64,000 nucleotides of DNA from Agrococcus sp. SL85. GTDB lineage: Bacteria; Actinomycetota; Actinomycetes; Actinomycetales; Microbacteriaceae. The stretch is from the NCBI RefSeq assembly GCF_026625845.1, contig NZ_CP113066.1, positions 1,240,001 to 1,304,000 on the forward strand, written 5' to 3'. A model generated the notes under the pieces. That model saw only the letters and a list, made by a program, of their open reading frames with translations. It was not told the origin of the DNA and made no database searches. The position numbers were made by a program, and so were the translations under genes. Positions 10,301 through 19,885 of this stretch are shown here, piece by piece (position 1 is the stretch's first letter; every line of letters starts with the position of its first letter).

Positions 10301-13300
10301 CGTGACGAGGTCGACGGTGCCGCGCTCCACGTCGACCGTCGCCCCCGCGAGCTCCGGCGGCAGGTCGAGCCCGTCGGGCTCGAGGCGCAGCGGATCCTGG
10401 TCGGGGTCGGAGTCGTTCTCGAGCACGGGGATCGCGATGGCGCGCCCGGGGCGCGCGGTGACCGTGTCGGTCTCGGCGAAGGGCGCCTGGTTGACGTCCG
10501 CGGCCTGCGCGATGCCGATCGTCGCGGTCGCGGTGGCGCTCGCGCCCCACCGGTCGCGGACGCGGTAGGTGAACTCGACGGTGCCCCCGGCATCCGGGTA
10601 GGCCTCGAAGTCGAAGTGGTCCGGCCCCGTCTCCTCGATCCGGCCCTGGTCGGGCGCGGTGTCGTAGCCGACCAGCTCCACGCCGTCGCCGTCGCCGTCG
10701 ATGCCGTCGAGCGGGATGGGGATGCGCACGGTGGCGCCGGCGAGCACCCGTGCCGTCACCGGCCGCGGGCTCGGCGCCGCGTTCTGCTCGGGGTCGCGCG
10801 GCACGATGCGGATCGTGACGGTCGCGGTGTCGCGGTTGCCCTGCTCGTCCTCGACCTCGTAGGCGACGGTGGCGCGCGAGGGCGCGCCCTCGAGCGCGTG
10901 CACCCGCAGCATGCCCTCGGAGACGAACGCGACGCCCTCCTCCACGGAGGCGAAGCTCGAGCTGACGACCTCGCGCACGAGGGTGAAGGGCGCGCCGTCG
11001 GGCGAGAAGTCGTTCGCCAGCACGTCGATCGACTGGAAGTCGCCCGCGCGGACCGTCGCGGTGTCGTCCACGGCGACGGGCGCGCGCGGCTGGGCGGGCG
11101 GGGCGACGGGGATCACCTCGACGGTGCCGGTCTCGGTGAAGCGGCCGTTGGAGACCGCGTAGGTGAGCTGCAGCGGCGCCTCGAGACCGCGCGAGTCGCG
11201 GATCCGGAGGAGGCGCCGGTCGACGAGCTCGACGGTGATGGGCGAGGCGCCCTGCACCGCGATCGACTGCACGACGAGCACGCCGCCCGCGGGGTCGACG
11301 TCGTTCTGGAGCAGGTCGACGAGCGCTTGGCCGCCCTGCGGCAGGAGCGCGGTGTCGCGCACGGCCACGGGCCGGGCCTCGTCGTCGGCGTCGCGCACGT
11401 CGACGCGGATGCGCCCGGTGGCGGAGGTCGTGCCGCTGCCCGCCACCACGTACGTCAGGTAGTGGGTGCCGAGGGGCGCGTCGAGCACCTCGACGATCCC
11501 CGTCGCGCCGTCCCAGCGCATCTCGATGCCCGGCTCCTCCTGCACGAGCGCGAGCCGCAGCGGGTCGCCCGAGGGGGAGGAGTCGTTGAGGAGCGGCCGG
11601 ATGCTCGCCTCGCGGCCGACGATCGTCGAGACGAAGTCGGCGTTCGCCTGCGGGGCCGCGTCGCCGCGCTCGCGCACGTCGACCGACAGGCGGCCCGCGG
11701 CCTCCTCGCGGCCGTCGGAGATCCGCAGCTCGACGTCCTGGAGGCCGGCCTCGCCGGTCGCGGTGTAGACGAGGCGCCCGGAGGGGTCGGTCTGGACGGT
11801 GTCGCCGGAGGGGCTCGTGGCGCCCATGAGGTAGAGGTCGTCGCCGTCGGGGTCGAGCCAGTCCTGCAGCACCTGGTACTCGACCGTCGCGCCCTGCTCG
11901 ACGACGAGCGTCGCGTCGCGCAGGGACCGCGGCGCCTCGTTCTCGTCGTCGCCGCGGACGTCGACGTCGACGGTCGAGGTCGCGGTCTCGCCGCGGCCGT
12001 CGGCGATCCGGTACTCGAAGGCGAAGTCGCCCGTGAACCCCTCCGGCAGCTGCACCTGCAGCTGCGAGTCCTGCTCGACCGGGGCGACGACCACGCCGTC
12101 GGGCAGCGATCCCGCGACGCTCGCGGTGAGCACGTCGCCGTCGGGGTCCGAGTCGTTCCACAGCACCGGCAGGAGGGTCGCGCGGCCGTCGCGCGCGCCG
12201 AAGGAGTCGGGGTTCGCGACGGGCGGCTGGTTCTCCTCGGAGGGCGGCGGCAGCTGGTCCTCGAAGCGGTCCTCGGTCGACTCGTCCTCCTCGTCGCTCC
12301 GCTCGTCCGAGGTGGGCGGCACGAGGTCCGTCCAGTTGTCGACGAGCACGAGGCGGTCGGAGAGCAGCCACGAGGAGCCCTCGGCGACCTGGTTGAGCAC
12401 GACCGTGCCGCGGTTGACGCGGAAGACCGCCTCCGAGCCGTCGAGGCCGTCGACGAGGTGCTCCGCGTCGCGCGCGTCGTCCTCGCAGTCGCGCACCAGC
12501 ACGCCGGAGCCGGGCCAGACGCCGTAGGCGCAGCCGCCCAGCTGCACGGGCGCCACGGCCTCCGCGGCACCGCCGCGCTCCTCCTGCGCCGGGGCGCCGC
12601 CGTCGAGGGGCTGGTGCACGAGCGCGGTCGCGGTGGCGAGGACGACCGCGTCGGAGGCGTCGCCCACCTGCTGGAGCACCGAGCCCTCGGGCGCCTCGAC
12701 CGCGCCGCCGGGCAGCAGCAGCGAGCCGCGCCCGGCGTCGAGCACGACGGGCTCGTCGCCGACGACGGTGAGGCTCGGCGCCGCCATCGCCGAGAGCTCC
12801 CGACGCTCCTGCCGCTCCACCCGCGTGCCCTCGTCGTCGAGCACGACGCGCACCTGGGTGGCCGACTCGGGCGAGATGGCATGCACCTCGCCGCCGAGCG
12901 AGACCGCGGCGACGAGCCCGGGCTCGAGCTCGAGGGTCGGCTCCGCGGTCGCGGGGTCGAAGCCGGCGATGTCGTCGAACGGCATCGCCCACAGCCGGCC
13001 GCTCGCGGGGTCGGTGATCGCGAGGACGCCGCCGCCGAGCGCGATGCCGCCGCCGGCGGGCAGCTGCACGCTCGCGCCGAGCTCGACGTGCACGGGGTCG
13101 ACGAGGATCGCCGCGCCGGAGTCGCGCGCGAGCAGCAGCACGTCGTCGCCGTCCTGGAGCACGTCGAAGTCGTCGGTCGGGGCCACGAGGCCGGCGTCGA
13201 GCGCCTCGGCCTGCACGTTGAGGTGGCCGAGCTGCTGCGTCTGGGTGCGGGTGACCCAGACGCCGCCGTCGTGGAGGTCGACGTCGGTGGCGGTGAAGCC

Positions 13301-13399
13301 GTCGTAGGCGACCGCGAGCACGCCGAGCACGATGCTGACGGCGCTGATGAGCGCCGCGGCGGCCGCCGAGCGGCGGTGCCTGCCGAGCTTGCGCAGCAC
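7358..13399 (-). CDS. Giant membrane-anchored surface protein with cadherin-like/Ig-like and fibronectin III repeats
   Basis: A 2013-residue protein. One N-terminal signal-anchor helix (about residues 11-33) is followed by a beta-rich, possibly propeller-like region (to about 360) and an acidic Ser/Glu linker (about 363-390). About ten cadherin-like/Ig-like repeats follow (about 390-1455), marked by calcium-binding-type loops such as NDSDPDGD and NDLDPDGDPD, then about six FnIII-like repeats (1456-2013) with the W-x-P/A-x-x-N-G-x-P-I-x-x-Y pattern. Start is GTG 13399, preceded by GGAGAGGGG 10 nt upstream, rather than the far-upstream ATG. Related actinobacterial proteins often sit beside MoxR-ATPase/DUF58/transglutaminase genes; none is adjacent here. 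A cell-surface adhesive or scaffolding role is inferred only. Confidence 0.88.
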   Translation of the reverse strand: MLRKLGRHRRSAAAAALISAVSIVLGVLAVAYDGFTATDVDLHDGGVWVTRTQTQQLGHLNVQAEALDAGLVAPTDDFDVLQDGDDVLLLARDSGAAILVDPVHVELGASVQLPAGGGIALGGGVLAITDPASGRLWAMPFDDIAGFDPATAEPTLELEPGLVAAVSLGGEVHAISPESATQVRVVLDDEGTRVERQERRELSAMAAPSLTVVGDEPVVLDAGRGSLLLPGGAVEAPEGSVLQQVGDASDAVVLATATALVHQPLDGGAPAQEERGGAAEAVAPVQLGGCAYGVWPGSGVLVRDCEDDARDAEHLVDGLDGSEAVFRVNRGTVVLNQVAEGSSWLLSDRLVLVDNWTDLVPPTSDERSDEEDESTEDRFEDQLPPPSEENQPPVANPDSFGARDGRATLLPVLWNDSDPDGDVLTASVAGSLPDGVVVAPVEQDSQLQVQLPEGFTGDFAFEYRIADGRGETATSTVDVDVRGDDENEAPRSLRDATLVVEQGATVEYQVLQDWLDPDGDDLYLMGATSPSGDTVQTDPSGRLVYTATGEAGLQDVELRISDGREEAAGRLSVDVRERGDAAPQANADFVSTIVGREASIRPLLNDSSPSGDPLRLALVQEEPGIEMRWDGATGIVEVLDAPLGTHYLTYVVAGSGTTSATGRIRVDVRDADDEARPVAVRDTALLPQGGQALVDLLQNDVDPAGGVLVVQSIAVQGASPITVELVDRRLLRIRDSRGLEAPLQLTYAVSNGRFTETGTVEVIPVAPPAQPRAPVAVDDTATVRAGDFQSIDVLANDFSPDGAPFTLVREVVSSSFASVEEGVAFVSEGMLRVHALEGAPSRATVAYEVEDEQGNRDTATVTIRIVPRDPEQNAAPSPRPVTARVLAGATVRIPIPLDGIDGDGDGVELVGYDTAPDQGRIEETGPDHFDFEAYPDAGGTVEFTYRVRDRWGASATATATIGIAQAADVNQAPFAETDTVTARPGRAIAIPVLENDSDPDQDPLRLEPDGLDLPPELAGATVDVERGTVDLVTPDAEGVHQLTYVVADARGLTTTGIVMLTVSETAALEPPIARDDPVSAAELVLGQATDVPVLENDLDPDGDPDDLELSIVTGPGTVAGSAVQVIPTESFQVVAYRVTDIDGQTAEAFVGVPPVRDRQPVLSIGEPLQIPSGEERLLPLRDVVAVSSGNAPRITAGETVTAVNDDGSGLVVDTQTLRFRSAPGYVGPASVTFEVTDGTGPEDPDGATAVLTLPIEVVASSVIPPSFAGASLQAVAGEQETRFDLRSATSDPDPGDLEAMRYSGLEGGVRGVEARLEGSSIVLAAERTATPGTSGAYTVRLEDPHGNEVTGTVLVEVVATNRPLAIANADRAEGEQGVPIEVDVLANDVNPFARDGVPLELVSAEVVGGDGSAAVAGRRIAVTSGADFSGTLTVRYVVQDGTGLTERQVSGTATVTVKGRPDAPPRPNVDAVGDAQVTLTWAAPAPNGAPITGYLVRSADGAISQPCAATTCVVQGLTNDVTYRFQVVAQNEVGDSEPSPASADARPDRRPEQPSAPSATRGDGSLAIAWAPAVSNGSPVSGYTLQIQPPAPDGTVAVELAAVTAHTWQGLANGTAYTFRLQAHNAAPEPSELSAPSAPTIPAGLPSAPSGASAAVDRSTPGEVQMTVTWEAASGNGIAVDSYLVRSSTGLSQTVTGTSARFAQVPLDGSQVTFTVAATNAVGTGAASAPTEARTAATAPGAPSAVRVTDGDGQVRVDWTPGSRNGLRADEVRFEVRANGGGVQSFGPGGTYTGLSNTGGPYTIEVRATATIDGQALASGWTVSSNQARPFGPPPAPVISITPGVHQVTYQWAPNGSNGRALDRIEWTQYENGQNMQRVSPAAGSQTQQLSPGHQAYMTAIVVDVDGNVSDRITIGPVAAGYAPPPQPRAAVTGYSGGVTFSFGPNGTTDRPLDRLEWILDDGASGWTVVRPAADGSFSGGREPGNQACIRVRAIDSGGLESEHIVACGYALP

Positions 13400-13572
13400 G
13401 ACCGCATCACCCCTCTCCGGTCGTCCGACCGCAGCCGCCCTCCGGACGGCGGGGTGGTCGTGCGTCCATGATCGCCCATCGGCGCGCGGGCGCGCTCGGG
13501 GTTTCCACGGATGCGGTCGGCCGCGCCGCGCGGATGCGGCGCTCGCGCAGGCGCGGGACGTAGCCTCGGCGC

Positions 13573-13897
13573 ATGGCGAAGGCAGGGCGATCGATCGGCA
13601 GGTCCGGCGGCGGCGGCTCGTTCGGCGGCGGGGCCCGGAGGTTCTCGGGCGGCGGCTCGCGCTCCTCGGGCGGCGGCTCCTTCGGCGGGCGCCCGCGCTC
13701 CTCGGGCTCGTCGTGGGGCCGGGGCTCGTCGTGGAGCCTGGGGCTCCGGCTCGGGCGGTTCCGGCTCGAGCGGCTCCGGCTCGTCGTCGCGCTCCCGCCC
13801 GCACGGCGGCGCCCCGGCGACGGGCAGGGACTGGGCGATGGCCGCGATCGCGATCGTCGTCGTCCTCGTCGTCTACGCGATCCTCGCGGGCTCGTGA
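13573..13897 (+). CDS. Gly/Ser-rich small membrane protein, interrupted by a +1 frameshift
   Basis: The start ATG 13573 lies 6 nt after a TAGCCT hexamer. Its frame encodes a Gly/Ser/Arg-rich segment with repeats of GGGSFGG type. Near 13735-13739 (AGCCTGGGG) strong coding signal moves to the next frame, which continues the Gly/Ser run and ends in a transmembrane helix (AIAIVVVLVVYAILAGS) with TGA at 13895-13897. Removing one C would give a continuous protein of 107 residues. The stop overlaps the GTG of the capA-like gene (GTGA). Without the correction the first frame stays open into capA and looks like a 501-residue fusion, which I consider an artefact. Function unknown. Confidence 0.6.
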
Positions 13898-15078
13898 GGC
13901 GCCCCGCGCTCGCCGCCGCGATGCTCGCGGCGCTCGCCCTCGCCGGGTGCGCGCCCGGCCAGGCGAGCCCCTCGCCGTCGGCCGAGGAGCCCGCCGCCTC
14001 CGCGGCGCCCACGCCCACGCCGACGCCCGAGCCCGTCGCGGTCTCGGTGAGCGCGATGGGCGACATGCTCCCGCACGACTCGGTCACCGCCGACGCGCAG
14101 CTGCCCGACGGCTCCTACGACTACGGCCGGTTCTTCGACGCCGCGCGCGGCATCTGGGCCGACAGCGACCTCGTCTACTGCAACCAGGAGGCGCCGAGCG
14201 GCGGCGTGGAGCTGGGCCTCAGCTACTACCCGGCGTTCAACGCGCCCGTCGAGTTCGCCGAGGGCATCGACGCCGCCGGCTGCAACACCATCGGCCTCGG
14301 CAACAACCACACCTTCGACCGCGGGCAGGAGGGCGTCGACCGCACCCGCGCCGTGTGGGACGACCTCGATCCGCTGCTCATCTCGGGCGCCTACCGCGAC
14401 GCCGAGGAGCAGGCCGAGGTGCCCACGACCGAGATCGACGGCCTCACCGTCGCCTTCCTCAATTTCATCGACCTCTCGAACACGCCCACGAACGACACCG
14501 TCGTCACGTGGCTCGACGACCCGCTCGTCGAGCAGCAGATGGCGCAGGCCGAGGAGGCCGCCGACGCGACGATCGTCGCCGTCCACTGGGGCGACGAGTA
14601 CTCGCAGGTCGTGAACGCCCGCCAGCGCGAGCAGGCGCAGCGCCTCGCCGACCTCGGCGCCGAGGTGATCCTCGGCACGCACCCGCACGTGCTGCAGGAG
14701 GCCGAGTGGCTCGAGCGCGAGGACGGCTCGCGCGCGTTCGTCTACTACTCGCTCGGCAACGCGCTCTCGACGCAGATGGCCGTGCCGCGCGTCGTGAGCG
14801 CCGTCGCGCAGTTCGACCTCGTGGGGCTGCCGGGCGGCGACGTCGAGGTCGTCGACCCCTCGGCGGTGCCGATCTACATGCACTTCGACCTGACGCCGCA
14901 GCAGTTCGTCTCGGGCGCGTGGGCCAACCGCCGCAACCTGCAGCTCTACCCGCTCGTCGACGCCGCGGAGCCGATCACGCGCTCCGCCTGGCGGAACGAG
15001 CTGACGGTGGAGTCGGGCATCGCGCTCGTGACCGAGGTGCTCGGGCCCGACGTCCGGATCGACACCGAGACCCGCTAG
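13894..15078 (+). CDS. CapA family lipoprotein (poly-gamma-glutamate synthesis/PgsA-like)
   Basis: A 394-residue exported lipoprotein. The signal peptide ends in LALAGC (Cys about residue 18), then a Ser/Pro/Thr linker and the CapA calcineurin-like phosphoesterase fold: MGDMLPH near the start, GNNHTFDRG, VAVHWGDEY and LGTHPHVLQ as metal-ligand motifs, and YYSLGN. CapA proteins take part in capsule or poly-gamma-glutamate production in Bacillus; in actinobacteria the substrate is usually unknown. Start is GTG 13894, whose GTGA overlaps the stop of the Gly/Ser-rich gene, implying translational coupling. No capB or capC gene is present. Confidence 0.88.
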   Translation: MRRPALAAAMLAALALAGCAPGQASPSPSAEEPAASAAPTPTPTPEPVAVSVSAMGDMLPHDSVTADAQLPDGSYDYGRFFDAARGIWADSDLVYCNQEAPSGGVELGLSYYPAFNAPVEFAEGIDAAGCNTIGLGNNHTFDRGQEGVDRTRAVWDDLDPLLISGAYRDAEEQAEVPTTEIDGLTVAFLNFIDLSNTPTNDTVVTWLDDPLVEQQMAQAEEAADATIVAVHWGDEYSQVVNARQREQAQRLADLGAEVILGTHPHVLQEAEWLEREDGSRAFVYYSLGNALSTQMAVPRVVSAVAQFDLVGLPGGDVEVVDPSAVPIYMHFDLTPQQFVSGAWANRRNLQLYPLVDAAEPITRSAWRNELTVESGIALVTEVLGPDVRIDTETR

Positions 15079-15113
15079 CGCCGTCCCCCGAGCGCGGGGC
15101 GCCGCCGCGAGGC

Positions 15114-16748
<1,635 letters not shown>

Positions 16749-16814
16749 GCGCCCATCCTGGCACCGTCGTCCTGCGAGCGGAGGCGCGGATGCGCGCCCG
16801 CCTAGGCTGGGCGC

Positions 16815-17753
16815 ATGGCCAGCGCGCGCACCGTCAGCTTCCTCGGGCCCCGGGGCACGTTCACCGAGGCCGCGCTCGACCAGGTGCCCGGCATCGGGGG
16901 CTGGGAGCGCCGGCCGGTCGCCAACGTGCAGGCCGCGATCGCCGACGTGGCGGAGGGGCGCTCCGACGCGGCGATGATCGCGATCGAGAACTCGCTCGAG
17001 GGCGGCGTCACCGCGGCGCAGGACGCCCTCGCGGCCACGCCGGGCATCCGCATCCTCTCCGAGCACCTCGTGCCGGTCGACTTCTCGCTCGTCGCGCTCG
17101 CGGGCACGCGGCTCGAGGACGTGCGGGTGGTCGCGGCGCACCCGGTCGCGCTCGCGCAGTGCTCGCGGTGGCTGCAGCAGGCGCTGCCGGGCAGGGCCCA
17201 CCTGCCCGCGCCCTCGAACGTGACGGCGGCGGCCGACCTCGTGCAGGGCGTCGCGCAGGCGGCGCTCTCGACGCCGACGATCACCGACTGGGTCGAGGGC
17301 CTGGAGGTGCTGGCGGCCAACGTGGCCGACTCGCGCCACGCGGTCACCCGCTTCCTGCTCGTGGGCCGCTCCGGCGCGCTCCCGGAGCCCACGGGCGCCG
17401 ACAAGACGAGCCTCGTCGTCGAGCTGCCGAGCGACGAGCCCGGCGCCCTGCTCGACATGCTCGAGCAGTTCGCGACCCGCGGCGTGAACCTCACGCTCAT
17501 CCAGTCGCGCCCGATCGGCGACCGCCTGGGCCGGTACCGCTTCGTCATCGACGCCGACGGGCACGTGCGCGACGAGCGCGTGGCCGACGCGCTGCTGGGG
17601 CTCAAGCGCTCGAGCCCGCGCGTGACCTTCCTCGGCTCCTACCCGAAGGCCGACGGGGAGCGCTCGAGCGTCGAGCGACGCTACGCCGACCGCCGCTTCG
17701 AGGACGCGCGCGACTGGCTGCGCGGCATCCTGGGCGCCGAGCCGGGGGCGTAG
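16815..17753 (+). CDS. pheA: Prephenate dehydratase
   Basis: A 312-residue monofunctional prephenate dehydratase for phenylalanine synthesis (prephenate to phenylpyruvate). The catalytic domain holds [25 protein letters not shown] and [12 protein letters not shown] (the TRF motif). An ACT regulatory domain follows from about residue 200 ([20 protein letters not shown]). The usual ESRP Phe-binding motif reads QSRP here. The protein continues about 40 residues past the ACT domain. ATG 16815 is 6 nt after TAGGCT (16803-16808), consistent with leaderless expression. No chorismate mutase domain is fused. Confidence 0.95.
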   Translation: MASARTVSFLGPRGTFTEAALDQVPGIGGWERRPVANVQAAIADVAEGRSDAAMIAIENSLEGGVTAAQDALAATPGIRILSEHLVPVDFSLVALAGTRLEDVRVVAAHPVALAQCSRWLQQALPGRAHLPAPSNVTAAADLVQGVAQAALSTPTITDWVEGLEVLAANVADSRHAVTRFLLVGRSGALPEPTGADKTSLVVELPSDEPGALLDMLEQFATRGVNLTLIQSRPIGDRLGRYRFVIDADGHVRDERVADALLGLKRSSPRVTFLGSYPKADGERSSVERRYADRRFEDARDWLRGILGAEPGA

Positions 17754-17780
17754 CCGCTCGCCCAGCGCTACGCGCTGTGA

Positions 17781-17809
17781 CTATGGCAGCCATAGCCTCT
17801 TGTTAGGGT
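17781..17809 (+). promoter_or_regulatory. tsuA promoter with perfect CTATGGC palindrome
   Basis: CTATGGC-A-GCCATAG (17781-17795) is a perfect 7-1-7 inverted repeat. A TAGGGT -10 hexamer follows at 17804-17809, so the palindrome would span about -35 to -21 and cover the -35 region, as a repressor operator would. The Shine-Dalgarno AGGAAGG for tsuA lies at 17859-17865, giving a leader of about 58 nt. The binding protein is unknown. Confidence 0.65.
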
Positions 17810-17873
17810 TGGGGTGCGCGACGGGCCCGACGGCCGCGCGCACGGACCCCGCACCCACCAGGAAGGCACCCCT

Positions 17874-18932
17874 GTGATCCTCACCGGCCTCGCCCTCGGC
17901 GCCGCGCTCGGCTTCGCGCTCCAGCGCGGGCGCTTCTGCGTCACCGGCGCGTTCCGCGACGTCTGGCTCGCCGGGCAGACGCGCTGGCTCACCGCGTTCC
18001 TCATCGCGATCGCCGTGCAGTCGGTCGGCGCCTTCGCGCTCGACGCGGCAGGCGTCATCGAGCTCGGCGGCGGCACGTTCCCCTGGCTCGCCGCGATCGT
18101 CGGCGGACTGGTCTTCGGCTTCGCGATCGTCTACGCGGGCGGCTGCGCCACGGGCACCTACTACCGCGCGGGCGAGGGCCTCATCGGCTCGTGGATCGCG
18201 CTCGCGACCTACGCGCTCGCGGCCGCGATCATGAAGCACGGCCCCGGCGCCCCCGTCGTCGAGGCGCTGCGCGGCGTCACCGCGCCCGTCGGCACCGTGC
18301 ACGAGCTGCTGGGCGTGAGCCCCTGGCTGCTCGTCGGGCTCCTCGTCGTGGGCACGGGCGCGGCCGCCTGGCACCACCTTCGGAAGGACGCCGCGCGGCC
18401 GAAGCCCGTGCAGCTGCCGGCTCGCCGGCGGGGCCTCGCCCGCATCCTCTTCGAGCGCCCCTGGCACGCGTTCGCCGCCGCGATCGTCATCGGCGCCCTG
18501 GGCGTCCTGGCCTTCCCGCTGTCGTGGGCGACCGGGCGAGAGAGCGGCCTCGGCATCACCACGCCGAGCGCCGACATCGTCGCCTTCCTCGTCACGGGCG
18601 ACGTCGAGCTCGTCGACTGGGGCGTCATGCTCGTGCTCGGCATCCTGCTGGGCTCGTTCGTCGCGGCGAAGGGCTCGGGCGAGTTCCGCGTGCGCGTGCC
18701 CGACGCGCAGACCGTGCTGCGCTCCACGGGCGGCGGCCTGCTCATGGGCGTCGGCGCCGCGATCGCGGGCGGCTGCACCATCGGCAACGCGATGGTCGGC
18801 TCCGCCACCTTCACGCTGCAGGGCTGGACGGCCTTCGCCGCCATGCTGCTCGGCACGGGCCTCGCGGTGCGCCTCGTCTTCGGCCGCCGCGGCGCCGCCG
18901 CCGCTCCCGCCCCGACGCCCGTCGGGGTCTGA
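17874..18932 (+). CDS. tsuA: YeeE/YedE family thiosulfate (sulfur-compound) permease TsuA
   Basis: A 352-residue polytopic membrane protein with about ten hydrophobic segments arranged as two related halves. Each half carries the family cysteines: GRFC near residue 20, GGCATGTYYRAGEG near 90, and GGCTIGNAM near 300. In the characterised Spirochaeta TsuA these cysteines relay thiosulfate through the membrane. Start is GTG 17874 behind AGGAAGG; an upstream in-frame ATG (17814) lacks support. The TusA-like gene follows 26 nt later with its own AGGAGG, so the pair probably imports thiosulfate and passes the sulfur to a cytosolic carrier. Confidence 0.9.
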   Translation: MILTGLALGAALGFALQRGRFCVTGAFRDVWLAGQTRWLTAFLIAIAVQSVGAFALDAAGVIELGGGTFPWLAAIVGGLVFGFAIVYAGGCATGTYYRAGEGLIGSWIALATYALAAAIMKHGPGAPVVEALRGVTAPVGTVHELLGVSPWLLVGLLVVGTGAAAWHHLRKDAARPKPVQLPARRRGLARILFERPWHAFAAAIVIGALGVLAFPLSWATGRESGLGITTPSADIVAFLVTGDVELVDWGVMLVLGILLGSFVAAKGSGEFRVRVPDAQTVLRSTGGGLLMGVGAAIAGGCTIGNAMVGSATFTLQGWTAFAAMLLGTGLAVRLVFGRRGAAAAPAPTPVGV

Positions 18933-18958
18933 CCGACCACCTGCGAAGGAGGACCTCC

Positions 18959-19186
18959 ATGACCGTCCACGTGCTCGAGACCGAGGGCCAGGTGTGCCCG
19001 TTCCCGCTCGTCGAGGCCAAGCGCGCGATCGCGGCGATCCCCGCGGGCGACGAGCTGCGCATCGACTTCGACTGCACGCAGGCCACCGACTCGTTGCCGC
19101 GCTGGGCCGCGGACGAGGGCTACCCCGTGACGGCCTTCGACCGCACGGGCGATGCGAGCTGGACCATCACGGTCCGCAAGCCCTAG
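18959..19186 (+). CDS. TusA-like sulfur carrier protein (TsuB-type)
   Basis: A 75-residue protein of the TusA/SirA fold. The signature CPFPL (Cys near residue 13, CPxP motif) bears the persulfide-carrying cysteine. TsuB partners of TsuA receive sulfur from thiosulfate on the cytoplasmic side. AGGAGG lies 6 nt upstream of ATG 18959. It is the second gene of a two-gene operon that ends in a strong hairpin. Confidence 0.9.
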   Translation: MTVHVLETEGQVCPFPLVEAKRAIAAIPAGDELRIDFDCTQATDSLPRWAADEGYPVTAFDRTGDASWTITVRKP

Positions 19187-19196
19187 CCCCCGCCTT

Positions 19197-19229
19197 GCCT
19201 CGGCCCGCGCCCGCCCGGCGGGCCGAGGC
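19197..19229 (+). terminator. Intrinsic terminator after tsuAB
   Basis: A 12-bp perfect stem (19197-19208 with 19218-19229) with a 9-nt loop lies 11 nt after the tsuB stop and is followed by TCGT. It closes the tsuAB operon. Confidence 0.75.
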
Positions 19230-19261
19230 GTCGTGTGGGCGGCGGCGCGTACGGTGCGGCT

Positions 19262-19885
19262 GTGGCACGGATCGCAGCATGGCGGGGCGTCGACGACCCG
19301 AGCAGGATCGATCGCGCGGTGCTCGACCTCGGCGCCGAGCAGGATGCGCACGGGATTGCCGGGCGCGGCGGCATGCGCGCGCACGGCACCTCCACGACCG
19401 AGCGCTACGCGCTGTCGTGGCGGCTCGTGGTCGATCCCGGGTGGATCTCGCGGACGCTCGAGGTCGCCGTGCACGGCGACGCGTGGTCGCGGGCCCTGCG
19501 CCTCGAGCGCGGCGACGACGGTACGTGGAGCGCGCTCGTCCGCGCCCACGGCGACGCGCAGCTCGCGCCGGCGGGCATCGTCGACGCCCGGGCGCTCGAC
19601 GGCGCCCTCGACTGCGACCTCGGGCTCTGCCCCGTCACCAACTCGATGCCCATCCGTCGGCTCGGCATGCTCGAGCGCGGTGCCGCGCCCGCTCGCATCG
19701 TCGCCGCGTGGGTCGAGGTGCCGAGCCTCCGCGTCGTGGCCTCCGAGCAGCACTACGCGCCGCTCGGGCCGGGGCGCGTCGAGTACGCAAGCGCATCCCG
19801 CGACTTCGTCGCCGAGCTCGAGGTCGATCCGGATGGCGTCGTCGGGCACTACCCGGGGCTCGCCGTGCGGCTTCCCGAGGGCTAG
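19262..19885 (+). CDS. Putative glycolipid-binding domain protein (DUF1089-like)
   Basis: A 207-residue protein matching, by recall, the putative glycolipid-binding family: an SWRLVVDPGWISRTLEV strand, a GALDCDLGLCPVTNSMPIRR core, and the conserved end EVPSLRVVASEQHY followed by FVAELEVDPDGVVGHYPGLA. The family fold is reported to bind glycolipids, but its cellular role is unknown. GTG 19262 is chosen because a TACGGT hexamer ends 6 nt upstream; an upstream ATG (19235) lies before that promoter. Its stop is shared with the opposing kinase gene in a CTAG. Confidence 0.75.
   Translation: MARIAAWRGVDDPSRIDRAVLDLGAEQDAHGIAGRGGMRAHGTSTTERYALSWRLVVDPGWISRTLEVAVHGDAWSRALRLERGDDGTWSALVRAHGDAQLAPAGIVDARALDGALDCDLGLCPVTNSMPIRRLGMLERGAAPARIVAAWVEVPSLRVVASEQHYAPLGPGRVEYASASRDFVAELEVDPDGVVGHYPGLAVRLPEG

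Noticed and set aside
7229..13471. A 2080-codon open frame on the plus strand opposite the surface protein gene
   Set aside because: Its translation is dominated by Arg, Ala, Val, Asp and Gly with no domain pattern, whereas the opposite strand shows clear cadherin-like and FnIII repeats. It is a shadow of G/C-biased third positions.
13413..13475. A possible 20-codon upstream ORF (MDARPPRR...) before the surface protein gene
   Set aside because: No ribosome binding site or clear -10, Arg/Pro-rich composition as expected by chance, and it overlaps the real Shine-Dalgarno region.
13573..15078. A 501-residue CapA fusion with an N-terminal Gly/Ser region
   Set aside because: Codon bias and the TM helix lie in the neighbouring frame after about 13739, and capA has its own GTG overlapping that frame's stop together with a good signal peptide. 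The fusion is more likely the result of a frameshift.
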